A stretch of 64,000 nt of DNA, taken from assembly GCA_016721005.1 (NCBI GenBank), contig JADKJM010000018.1, positions 66,586-130,585 of the forward strand, read 5' to 3'. Below the pieces are notes generated by a model. That model was not told the DNA's origin. It did no database searches and worked only from the letters and a program-made list of their open reading frames with translations. Position numbers and translations under genes: made by a program. Shown in pieces: positions 52,073 through 61,784 of the stretch (position 1 is its first letter; every line of letters starts with the position of its first letter). The stretch is from Flavobacteriales bacterium. GTDB lineage: Bacteria > Bacteroidota > Bacteroidia > Flavobacteriales_F > PHOS-HE28.

Positions 52073-52255
52073 TCGTTTTGCTGGAACGAACGCGGCAAGC
52101 TTGGTGATATTGCTTGCAGCCGTCAGAGGTTCCTCCGGCCACAGAGCCTCTTCATTCGTACGTGTGGTGCGAGACTTCTGCTCGTTCTATGCCCGTGCAG
52201 GCTTTCTCGTCTTCGTGGATCCTGCCCTCTTGGGCATGAGCTACTCGCTATCCCC

Positions 52256-53791
52256 TCATTCCACCACCAACTTACCACCGGTGAGCCACTTGCCGCCTTG
52301 CGCAATGTGTGCGTAGTAAACGCCAGCGCCGAGTTGCGATAGATCCAACACATGCGCACCGTTGCCGGCCAAGCGCTCGCGTTGTACCACGCGCCCATCC
52401 ATTGCAACAAGCGTAAGCTCCAACGCGCCCGCCACGCTCTGCGGAAGCGAGAGTTGCACCGTGGCCGAACCATGCGCCGGATTGGGATAAATGCTCAGCG
52501 CATCCAACAAATTGGTGGCTTGCTCCGTGATGCCCACGTTGTTGCAGCCGGGTATGATGCAGCCGTTGCCATCCACTTTCACTACCCAGGTGTCTTGCGA
52601 AATGCCCGCAGGGTTGTTGCCGCTGGCGCTGAAGTATGTGGCGCCCGCCGCGATGAAGCCGCCATCGGCCGTGGGCAGCACATCATGGAAGCGGCCAGTC
52701 CCATCGACCAGTATACTGTCCTGATAGAAATACTTGTACAACCATAGGCTATCACCCGTCGAACTGGTCAATGCCATCAATCCTTTGCCAATGCTCGGGC
52801 CTGGCTGCTCATAGGTGATCCCTGCTGCGATGATATCACCGGACGAGGTCTCTCTACCGGTCGCGAATTGTGTGAACGGCTTCGATGGGCTATAATCCTT
52901 CTCCCAGATGATAGCGCCATCGGCGGAATCGATCTTCGCCAAATAGGCGCGCATTGCGGTATAGGATGGCGTATATCCGCGACCGCTGAACGCGAAGACG
53001 TTGCCATCACTGCCCACTGAGACATTGCATGAACCTTCGGAGTAAGCCCCTCCCCAGCTCACACGCCACCGAAGCGTTCCGGCGGAGTCGGTTCGTTGCA
53101 GCCAATTATCGCCTGTTCCGTCGGCGAGGATTCTGGAGCCGCTCATGAATAGATCGCCTTGAGCACCAAGAGCCACCGAGGCGAGGCCATCAGAGAACGC
53201 AGAACTCCAATAATACGTGCTCCTCCATTGCTCATTTCCATCGCTATCGGTCTTAATCGCGAATCCGTCCCAATTCCCTTGCTCTGTAAAGCCCACGATC
53301 ACGAAGCCACCATCAGCAGTGCGCTTCACTTGCTGGCCGATCCAGAATTGGTTCCCATTGGGATCCCCAAAGACCTTGGTCCACAGCGTATCGCCGTTGG
53401 CATCGAAGCGCATCAGGTACACCTCATCGAAACCTGTGGTGTCCTCGCTGGCACCGCCCACCACGTAGCCCCCACCGGGGATCGTGTCGCAGCAGTTGGA
53501 CCAGCCAGCGAAAGCAGAATGGTAAGGACGGTAGCTGCGATGTTCACTCACAAAGTTCCCTTGGTCATCGAGGAATGTGATGAGTACAGAGCCATGTGTG
53601 AGCCATAAGTCCGGTCCAATGCTGTCCACATCACTTGAGCCAGATATAGCGGCATAGCCTTGACCGCGATGCTCAATGTTCCAACCTCCTTGGGCCGTGC
53701 CTAGTCCAAATGCATCATACCGCCGGTTGAACCCCTGGCAATTCGCCAAGGATCCAACAGACAGCATGAGAAGGATCAACAGCAGTCGCAT
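52256..53791 (-). CDS. T9SS-secreted beta-propeller-like protein
   Basis: The 511-residue protein has a signal peptide (MRLLLILLMLSVGSLANC). Repeated blades follow (GDTLWTKVFGDPNGNQFW, VKRTADGGFVIVG), then WVVKVDGNGCIIPGCNNVGI and a T9SS type A domain (YPNPAHGSATVQLSLP ... GVYYAHIAQGG). It belongs to the same blade family as the protein at 31972-33519. It is AT-richer than the core genes nearby. Confidence 0.87.
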   Translation of the reverse strand: MRLLLILLMLSVGSLANCQGFNRRYDAFGLGTAQGGWNIEHRGQGYAAISGSSDVDSIGPDLWLTHGSVLITFLDDQGNFVSEHRSYRPYHSAFAGWSNCCDTIPGGGYVVGGASEDTTGFDEVYLMRFDANGDTLWTKVFGDPNGNQFWIGQQVKRTADGGFVIVGFTEQGNWDGFAIKTDSDGNEQWRSTYYWSSAFSDGLASVALGAQGDLFMSGSRILADGTGDNWLQRTDSAGTLRWRVSWGGAYSEGSCNVSVGSDGNVFAFSGRGYTPSYTAMRAYLAKIDSADGAIIWEKDYSPSKPFTQFATGRETSSGDIIAAGITYEQPGPSIGKGLMALTSSTGDSLWLYKYFYQDSILVDGTGRFHDVLPTADGGFIAAGATYFSASGNNPAGISQDTWVVKVDGNGCIIPGCNNVGITEQATNLLDALSIYPNPAHGSATVQLSLPQSVAGALELTLVAMDGRVVQRERLAGNGAHVLDLSQLGAGVYYAHIAQGGKWLTGGKLVVE

Positions 53792-53797
53792 AGTCGG

Positions 53798-56700
53798 CTA
53801 TTGCACGATAAGCCGGGCTTGTTTGTTCGGCTGTTCGGGTCGCAGCACTTCAAGAATGTAGAGTCCGGCGCTCAAGCCCTCTAGTGGCACAGTGGCAATG
53901 CCTTGTGCGCTACCAATGATCTGGCTATCCAGCAAACGGCCATTCAGGTCGAGCAAGCGCAATTGCGTTTGCGCATCCCGTGTGCCGAAGTCGAACACCA
54001 CGAACGCGGTATTACGCGCTGGATTGGGGAACACTTCCAACACATCCTCCTCGATCCATTGCACGGGCTTCACAGCACGGCTACGATGGGTGCTCTTCGG
54101 TCCGCTTTCTGGTAGTACGATCACTTCTTCAGGCAATTCCTGTCCCAGCGCGTGCAACCATGCGTTGGCCCATGCGCTGCCTGGTACATCGCGCTGATCA
54201 CCCAAGGCGCTCAACCACGCTAGAAGGACTTCGTCCGCTTCGGACCAGCCCTGTTGTTGCTCCAGCTGGGCATAGTATTTCAACACCGCATAGCGTTCGG
54301 GCGCATCGCCCACACTCTCTTCGGTCAGGGCCAGGGCTTCCAGCGTGCTGTAGTCCCCCTGCGCAGCCAGTACGCCGCCTACGGCCAATACGTGGTTGTC
54401 GGCGGGCAGCGCTTCATGGAAGATCCGCAAACTGTCCAACGCACCACCGAGATCCAGGCTATCGAGCCAACTCATGCGGCCCAGATCGGCGAGCGCCTCG
54501 GCCTTGTTGCCACCGTGCTTGGCCATGGCACCGGCCAGCAGCGTGAGGATATTCACCTCACCGGTTTGCGCGGCATATACCAAGTTCGCGTAGCCTATTG
54601 GCAGCGCATAGTCATCCACCATGCGCAGCGCATCGCTTTGCAACGGGCTGTTGCTCAACAACGCCTGCGTAATGTGCCAGGCGCTCATGGCGGGTTGCGC
54701 TCACAGGCCGCCTCCCACACCTCGTCGCTCACGTTGGGTGCCACGCTCTGCAGGGCGTTGCGCACTTGGGTGCTGCTCTTGGTGGGGTCGCTCACATAAC
54801 CCAGCAGGCTGTAAGTATCGCCGTTGTCCTTCGTGGCATCGTAGGCATCCTTGCTGTCCTCATATTCGCCGTGCTCATCCTCGGCCAAGAGTCGCTTCTC
54901 CTCCTTGGTGCCCCCTTCGTGCAACTCGCTGGGGCAGGCGGCTTCTTTGCCGGGCCAACCCACGATCTGATTTGCGTTCATGATCTCATCCGGGTCGTTA
55001 CTGTACTCCGGTTTCGTTCGCTCCGTTGTTGTTTCTTGATGATGGAAGTAGTCCACCACCGTGGCCGTCACCTGCACATGCCAATCCTCCTCGGGGTCGC
55101 CGCTGCCATCATGCGCCACACTGAAGCGATTGCCAGCGGGGTTCTTCCATTGTGTTTGATCGAACTGATCAATGATGGGTTCACCTTGCGTCTTCTGCAC
55201 GCGCACATCCCCTCCAGTAAAGGGCCACATCGAAGGTGTTGGCATCGGTTAAACCGTAGTCGTTGCACTTCACCTCCAGACCAATGGCATCGTCGCCATC
55301 GGCGTTCACGCCCTCGATGATGCTGCCGGTGTAAAGGTTTTCGAAGCTGTTGTTGTAGAAGGTGTTGTACTGCTTGCCGCTATCCTTGATGATCAGCCCC
55401 ACCTTCTTCACGTCCCCGTCCGGTTGCTGGGTGAGGAAAGCGTTCTCCTGGATGCGGTAGCCTGTGCATTCATCGCTGTACACACCATAGGTGCTGCCCA
55501 CGATGCCGGTTGTGAAAGGTTCGGGCACATCGAAGGTGCAGCGCGTGATGCTCGCATCCTGAATGCCTTCCATGCGGATGCCATAGTTGGTCCCGGTGAA
55601 AGTGGCCTTATCCACGCTGAAGGTGCGGCTCGGATCAAAGGTGGTGGCGAGGATCCCGCGGTGCAGATTGGTGAACGCACTGGTGGTGAGGTACTGCGAC
55701 GGACAGGGTACCCCTTGCACCAACACCCCGCAATCATCGCTTACGATGAAGCTGCTGTTCGTACTACTGATCCCCGTGCCCTGCTGGCTCGGCAGTTCCA
55801 GTGGCTCTTGCCCGAACAGCGTGTTCCGCCAAGTGCAGCCCTTGAAGGAGATGCCGCGCACGCTGGTCATCACCACATGCGTATTAGGGTATTCGCCATT
55901 CGCAGGCAGACCACCATCCGTGACGAAGTCGCAGCGGGTGAAAAGGCTGAAATTGGGCAGGACGGTCTCCGGGTTGGCCACGGTGTGATTCTCGTAAGGT
56001 GAGAACGCAACATCGTACTTGTTATTGAGGAAGGTGCAGTCGGTGGCTTCCAGTATGCCGCCGGAACCGGGCTTGGGCGGTAGCGGGGCAAGGAAGTCGC
56101 CATCGGTCACGGCCACTCCTGTGCGGGCGTTGCTTATCGTGCTGCCCTTGGCGCCGAGGTATCCTTGTAACAGGCCTATGCCCGGATAGGACTGTTGGCT
56201 GGCTAGCTCCTGCCCATGGAGTTGGATGCCGTCCCACATGCTATTCGGGCATTGATCAAGGCTCGTGAGGATGGCCTCTTCCAGGATCAAACTGCCGCCA
56301 CCTTCCACGATGATCCGCGTGGGCCATGCGATCTGCTGGCTGTCCGCAAAGCGGATCGTGCAGTTGCTGATGGTGAGCGTGAGGCCATCGGGGATGATGA
56401 TGGTGCCCACGATGTTCTTGTCCGCATACCAGGTCTCGTCGAACCCGAGGGTAAAGCTGTGATCCGCGGATCCACTTACCGCTTCGGTAACAACGAAGTC
56501 ATATTCCACCAGGCCCTGACAATTGCCCTTCAGTTTCACCAGATAGAGGTCGTCGAAGTTGTGGCTGGTATTGCCGCTGATCACCAGCCCGCCATCCGGC
56601 GCCTCTGTGATCTTGTAAACGCATTCCTGATTCCGCAGGTCATTCGGAGTACACTCGAATGTGCTGGTGGGGTCTGCATCCCAGGATGTTTCCCAGATCA

Positions 56701-58444
56701 AATTGCCATTGGCTGGATTCAACTTGGCCACGTAGGCGTCGGTGTTCCAGAAGGTGTACCCGAAAGGGCTGTTCCAATCCATTGTTACACCGGGAGCTGA
56801 GGTGAAGTTGTCCGCTAGGCAGTTGGTAGCCTGTCCAGGCAGATCCAAAAGGTTCACTACATCGTCGTGGTTCACATCCATATCCACCCATTTGGCGCAG
56901 ACAACGGCGACATTCCCATCACTCAAATAGGTCATGTCGCTCTGCAGGTCATAGGCCTGCACGATTCCCAGATCATTGGTCCACAACAGATCGCCATTCA
57001 TGTTCAATCCATGCACGTACAGGTTAGCGACCTTGGGGCCGGAGTATCCGTTCCCTTGAGAAAAGTTCGCGGTAATGGGCAAGATGATCCGCGTACCGTC
57101 TGCATCCGGAATGAATCCACCTCCGGTGGCCACACTCACAAGTTCGGGGTCGTACCCTCCGCTAACGTCCAGCACGCCACCCGTGGCACCTGCGTCAAGG
57201 AACCAGTCCGGAAGAAATGGGTCTGTATCCGGATCTACCTTGACCACAAGAGCCCTCAACTTTGTCCCCGGTAGATCGTACCATCCGGCAAGCAGCAATT
57301 GCTTCGTTGCGGGATCAACGGCAATGGAGGTGTACAATCCCTTTGGCGCAATGGGCCAATCTCCTGGTAGCCCATTCACATTCGGACCCTCGTAGTGAAA
57401 GTCCTCCAGTTTCACTCCGTTATGGTCCACGCGCGCCATGTAAGGCTTGGGCAACATAGGTACGGGAGTGATGTTCGCGTTTCCCACCACCCAGTACTCC
57501 GGACCGTTCGGTCCAGCGCGTTCCACCACGTCATGCAATTCACTGAAGCGCGGTAAACTGCTGGCAATGTCCTCCCCCCTCACGAAAAAGCTGGTCCAGA
57601 GGATATCCCCATCGGGGCTGAGCTTACATAAGTATCCCATATTGGGAAAGTAGTTGGGGGACCAGACCGCGCAATCAACGTCGTTCATGTCGAGGCCTGG
57701 CAGGCCGTTGAGCCGGATCAAAAGGTCATCATCGAATGCGGGATCGGGGGCGGGCTGTAGGTCCTCCGGCCACATCGGGGTGTAGGAGACACCCGCAACG
57801 ACAAAGTTTCCCTCGCTGTCCTGGATCACATTCCAGATCTGCCCCGGAAACAACTTCCGACACCAGATCGCATGGCCATCCAGATCAAAACGACCTACCA
57901 TTCCTCGTGTATGACCTTTCCGCTTGGCAATCGTCTCGAGTTCACCCAAAGCTGGGATCCAATCGTCAGGGGGTGCCGAATGCTGTGCCGATCGCCGGAT
58001 CGGCTTCCTGCAATAACTCGACCCAGCCCACCAGCAATTCGGGGCACTGGTGTACCCGGCAGCGATGTAGCCGACCGTGGAATTGTTTGTGATGATGTTG
58101 TTGTGCCCGTACCACCAATCCTCCCCGCTTTCCTCCCGCGTTTGGGGCTCACCGTAATGCTGTTCCGATAGTGGCAATGGATCGTTCCGGTAACGTCCCT
58201 CGCAATTCCCATTCAGATCGAGCACGGCACATGGATCATAGTAGAGATGGTAGTAGGTCCCGGAATTGCTCCGGTACTCGTCGTGTGTTTCCGTGCTGAT
58301 CCAATCCACTGCTGGCGGCGGTTGGCTCTGTGCAGAAGCCGTGTTCAGCAACCCGCTAACACCCGCGTCATCCCAAAGGTTCAAATGGGGGGTAATACAA
58401 CAAGCCACCAGCGCGGCTTTCAGGAGGGCGGTTCTGCGCAACAT
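53798..58444 (-). pseudogene. Large T9SS-secreted parallel-beta-helix protein, split by two frame disruptions
   Basis: Three segments in different frames form one gene. The 5' part (58444 to about 55200) has a signal peptide (MLRRTALLKAALVACCITPH), propeller-like blades and a right-handed beta-helix (ITISNCTIRFADSQQI, ILEATDCTFLNNKYDVAF). The frame changes near 55200 (FDVALYW to TGGDVRVQKTQ). It changes again at 54688, where GAGCGCAACCCGCCATGAGC needs one more base to join ACERNP to MSAWHITQALL. The 3' part (to 53798) ends in a T9SS domain (VFPNPARNTAFVVFDF ... GLYILEVLRP). Intact, it would be about 1,540 residues. Confidence 0.82.
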
Positions 58445-58643
58445 GATCGGGGGTTGTTTTGGTCCATCGAAGTACGCTCTGGTTTCCGCGGTTCGGTACT
58501 TCGGGTCCAACAAAAATTCGCGCATTCTATACGCCTCCGGTTAGCCATGGTGTCCTGTTTTCGGGGCCGTTTCTTCCTGCACAGGCGTCCGTGGTAACCT
58601 TCCTGCTCCCCACCCGACCAGCCCTGTTCCGGTTGGGATCCCC

Positions 58644-58916
58644 GTCGCACAACTGCAACCCTCCTGCGCAGAACCCGAAGATGTCGTCCGGGAACTTTGT
58701 TCTGTCTTCGGTGAACTCCTACTTCCGTTCGGGGACCTCCTTCCTCGATCAGTACCGCTCAACAGCGAAACACCGGAACCGCAACGTCCCACCAAACAAC
58801 CCAAAGAGCCCTTGGCTCAACTTCACCCTTCCTCGTTGAATCGTTCAGCCGTCTTCCCGGAACCGGAAGCGCCTTTCCCGGAACCGGTTGCTGTCTTCCC
58901 ACAACTTTTCTCCCGA
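58644..58916 (+). repeat. Degenerate 21-bp periodic array (13 units) upstream of regulator paralogue 2
   Basis: Successive 21-nt units place (G/C)AAC(C/T) at positions 7-11 in at least 9 of 13 units, for example GGGAACTTT, CGGAACCGG, ACAACCCA and TGAACTCC; most others are one mismatch away. The last unit ends 54 nt before the ATG of the regulator, exactly as in the other locus. The interval 58445-58970 contains no other gene that I can support. Confidence 0.85.
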
Positions 58917-58970
58917 TTTGCGCGTTGGAACCTTCGCATTCCGTCAACCAACGTACAAGCAGAACCAACC

Positions 58971-59330
58971 ATGATCACGCTCAACATCCCCCGCATCGCG
59001 TTGCTCAAAGGTGTTCAACGCCCATACACGTACCTGGTGAAGAACGGCTTCACCCCACAGACCGCCAAGGACCTCATCGCCGGTCGTGTGCGCCGCTTCG
59101 ACTTCGCTCACTTGGAGAAGCTGTGCCGCATCTTCCATTGCGAGCCGTATGATCTCTATGACTACACGCCTGATCCGAACCGCCACGTCCAGGGCGAGGA
59201 TCACCTCGCATTCCTCACCAAGCCCAAGGCCGACAAGAGCATCCATTCCCTCATCGCCAAGCTCTCGTTGAAGCAGATGGAATCGCTCGTGGCCGATGTG
59301 TCACAGCGTTATGGCCCACAAGCCTCCTAG
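58971..59330 (+). CDS. XRE-like helix-turn-helix regulator, paralogue 2
   Basis: The 119-residue protein is about 60-65% identical by eye to the regulator at 30244-30597 (shared PYTYLVKNGFTPQTAKDL, FAHLEKLCRIFHCEP, YDLYDY and ADVSQRY). The N-terminal Cro/C1-type helix-turn-helix binds DNA, and the C-terminal region is conserved but of unknown role. A TTG at 58812 is in frame and would add 53 residues translated from the upstream array. The ATG at 58971 is preferred because the other paralogue cannot make such an extension. Confidence 0.87.
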   Translation: MITLNIPRIALLKGVQRPYTYLVKNGFTPQTAKDLIAGRVRRFDFAHLEKLCRIFHCEPYDLYDYTPDPNRHVQGEDHLAFLTKPKADKSIHSLIAKLSLKQMESLVADVSQRYGPQAS

Positions 59331-59402
59331 CCAGGGTTCAACCCGCTTTCAAGGTGCTCCGTTCTCAGCGTCGCCGAAAGTGTGGTTGGCAATAGGCCCT
59401 GC

Positions 59403-60707
59403 CTACTTCTTCCGGATATAGATCCGGATCGGCACGCCCGTAAAACGCCAATGGTGGCGCAGGCGGTTCTCCAAAAAGCGCTCGTAGCTCGGCCGTACGT
59501 ATTGCGGCAGGTTGCAGTGGAATACGAAGCTCGGCACGTGCAGCGGCAACTGCTGGATGAACTTGATGCTGATCTGCTTCGCCTTGTACATCGGCGGTTG
59601 TTGGCGCTCGATCTCGGGCAGCATGATGTCGTTGAGCTTGCGTGTGGGGATCCGGCGCTTGCGGTCCTCGTACACCTGCATGGCCACTTCCATCACCTTC
59701 AGGATGCGCTGCTTCTCCACCACGCTGGTGAAGACCATCGGCACATCGGTGAAGGGTTCCATCCGGCGCTTCTGCTCCTCCTCGAAGCCCTTCATGGTGT
59801 TGGTCTCCTTCGCAATGAGGTCCCACTTGTTCACCACCACCACCACGCCCTTGCCGTTCTTCTGGATGATGGAGAGGATGTGCAGGTCCTGCTGCTGGAC
59901 CCCGTCGCGCGCATCCACCATCAGCACGCACACGTCACTGTCCTCGATGGCGCGGATGGAGCGCATCACGCTGTAGAACTCGATGTCCTCGTCCACCTTG
60001 CCCTTTTTGCGGATGCCCGCAGTGTCCAACAACATCACATCATGTCCGAAGACATTCCAACGTGTGTTGATGGGATCGCGGGTGGTTCCGGCGACATCGG
60101 TGACGATGCTCTGCTCCTTGCCGAGCAACGCGTTCACGAGGGATGATTTGCCCACATTCGGTTTCCCGACGATCGCGAGCCTCGGGATCTCGGGTTCCTC
60201 CTCCTCGGTTGGTTTGCGGAAGGTGTCCACCAAGGCATCCAACAGATCTCCGGTGCCGGCACCGTGTGCGGCGGAAAGGCTGAACACCTCACCCAACCCG
60301 AGCTTGTAGAACTCGGCTGCGGTGTACTCCTTCCCGAAGGTGTCCACCTTGTTCGCGCCGAGGATCACCGGCTTCTTCGCCTTACGCAACATACCCGCGA
60401 TCACCTCATCCATGGTGGTGATGCCGCCTTGGGTATCCACAATGAAGAGCACGGAGTCGGCTTCGTCCACGGCCAGCTTCACTTGCTTGCGGATCTCGCC
60501 TTCGAAGATGTCGTCGCTGCCGCTGATGTATCCACCGGTATCGATCAGGCTGAAGATGATCCCGTTCCATTCGCACTTGCCATAGTGGCGGTCGCGCGTG
60601 GTGCCTGCCGTGGCGTCGGTGATCGCATCACGTTGTTCCACCAAGCGATTGAAGAGTGTGCTCTTGCCCACGTTCGGGCGGCCCACAATGGCGACGATGT
60701 TCCCCAT
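59403..60707 (-). CDS. der: Ribosome-associated GTPase Der (EngA)
   Basis: The 434-residue protein has two consecutive G domains (GRPNVGKST near the N-terminus and GKPNVGKSS near residue 185, each with DTxG: LIDTGG and LLDTAG). A C-terminal KH-like domain completes it. It acts in 50S ribosome assembly. It ends 1 nt after era, so the two form an operon. Confidence 0.97.
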   Translation of the reverse strand: MGNIVAIVGRPNVGKSTLFNRLVEQRDAITDATAGTTRDRHYGKCEWNGIIFSLIDTGGYISGSDDIFEGEIRKQVKLAVDEADSVLFIVDTQGGITTMDEVIAGMLRKAKKPVILGANKVDTFGKEYTAAEFYKLGLGEVFSLSAAHGAGTGDLLDALVDTFRKPTEEEEPEIPRLAIVGKPNVGKSSLVNALLGKEQSIVTDVAGTTRDPINTRWNVFGHDVMLLDTAGIRKKGKVDEDIEFYSVMRSIRAIEDSDVCVLMVDARDGVQQQDLHILSIIQKNGKGVVVVVNKWDLIAKETNTMKGFEEEQKRRMEPFTDVPMVFTSVVEKQRILKVMEVAMQVYEDRKRRIPTRKLNDIMLPEIERQQPPMYKAKQISIKFIQQLPLHVPSFVFHCNLPQYVRPSYERFLENRLRHHWRFTGVPIRIYIRKK

Positions 60708-60708
60708 T

Positions 60709-61584
60709 TCAGTAACCGTATTTCCTCAGCTTTTGTTCATCCTCCCGCCAGTCCGGATCCACCTTCACTTTCAGGTCCAGGAAGACCTTGGTGCCGACGA
60801 ACCGCTCAATGGCCATCCGGGCCTCGGTGCCCAGTTTGCGCAAGGCCTTTCCGCCTTCGCCGATCACGATGCCCTTCTGGCTTTCGCGCATCACGATCAC
60901 GTCGGCCTGGATCTTCACCAGCTTCTCGCCGTCCTCGTAGCTGTTCACCACCACTTGCGTGCTGTACGGGATCTCCTGCTTGTAGTAGGTCAGGATCTTC
61001 TCGCGGATCATCTCACTGATGAAGAAGCGCGTGTTGCGATCGCTCAGTTCGTCCTTCGGGAAGTACGCCGGGTGCTCGGGGAGTTGATCGACCAGATAGG
61101 TCCGCAACTCCGGCACGTTCAATCCATGCAAGGCGGAGATGGGAACCACTTTGGCGCCGGGTAGCGCAATCTCCCACGCTTCAAGCGCGGCAAGTACCGC
61201 ATCCTCTCCACCGGTATCCACCTTGTTCACCAGCAACACCTTCGGGCCCTTGAAACGACTTGCGCGGACCAACACATGCTCGGATTTCTCCGGCGATTGG
61301 CCCAACTCCACGAGGACGATCAGGACGTCGGCGTCCTCCAAGGCTTCATCCACGGCATCCATCATGCGCTCGTGCATGCGGTACTGCGGATCAAGGATCC
61401 CCGGTGTATCGCTAAGTACGAGTTGGTGGTCCTCCCCATTGAGGATGCCCAGGACCCGGTGGCGCGTGGTCTGTGCCTTCGGATTCACGATCACCAGCTT
61501 CTCGCCCAGCAGCGCGTTGAGCAAGGTGCTCTTGCCCACGTTGGGTTCACCGATGATGTTGACGTATCCCGCTTTGTGGGCCAT
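60709..61584 (-). CDS. era: GTPase Era
   Basis: The 291-residue protein has a G domain (GEPNVGKST at residues 12-20, SDTPG, NKVD) and a C-terminal KH domain with VIGEGGKALRKLG. It binds the 3' end of 16S rRNA for 30S maturation. The ATG at 61584 begins MAHKAGYVNI; a start 33 nt upstream is unlikely. The start of der follows directly. Confidence 0.97.
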   Translation of the reverse strand: MAHKAGYVNIIGEPNVGKSTLLNALLGEKLVIVNPKAQTTRHRVLGILNGEDHQLVLSDTPGILDPQYRMHERMMDAVDEALEDADVLIVLVELGQSPEKSEHVLVRASRFKGPKVLLVNKVDTGGEDAVLAALEAWEIALPGAKVVPISALHGLNVPELRTYLVDQLPEHPAYFPKDELSDRNTRFFISEMIREKILTYYKQEIPYSTQVVVNSYEDGEKLVKIQADVIVMRESQKGIVIGEGGKALRKLGTEARMAIERFVGTKVFLDLKVKVDPDWREDEQKLRKYGY

Positions 61585-61630
61585 GTGATTCCGATCGCGA
61601 AGTTCGCCAACCAGCACGGTCGGATCGCCT

Positions 61631-61665
61631 CAAAAAAGCGAAGGCCCGGCTTTCACCGGGCCTTC
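61631..61665 (-). terminator. Rho-independent terminator after tRNA-Met
   Basis: A 10-bp stem (GAAGGCCCGG with its complement, 61640-61649 and 61656-61665) is followed on the minus strand by GC and six T residues (61637-61632). Confidence 0.88.
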
Positions 61666-61670
61666 CTCTG

Positions 61671-61743
61671 TAGCGGGGGTAGGACTCGAACCTACGGCCT
61701 TCGGGTTATGAGCCCGACGAGCTACCATCTGCTCCACCCCGCA
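61671..61743 (-). tRNA. Initiator tRNA-Met (CAT anticodon)
   Basis: The minus strand starts TGCGGGGTGGAGCAG and the anticodon loop is CTCATAA in GGGCTCATAACCC. That GGG/CCC anticodon stem is diagnostic of initiator tRNA, and position 1 is unpaired as expected. The TTCGAGTCC arm is canonical. The terminal CCA is not encoded. A -7 promoter box and a terminator flank it. Confidence 0.95.
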
Positions 61744-61751
61744 ATGGGGCG

Positions 61752-61784
61752 CAAATATAGTCGCCTCGGAGGGAACTGGATCAA
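61752..61784 (-). promoter_or_regulatory. Promoter of tRNA-Met
   Basis: The minus strand has TTG at 61784-61782, a 22-nt spacer and TATATTTG at 61759-61752, followed 8 nt later by the tRNA 5' end. Confidence 0.75.
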
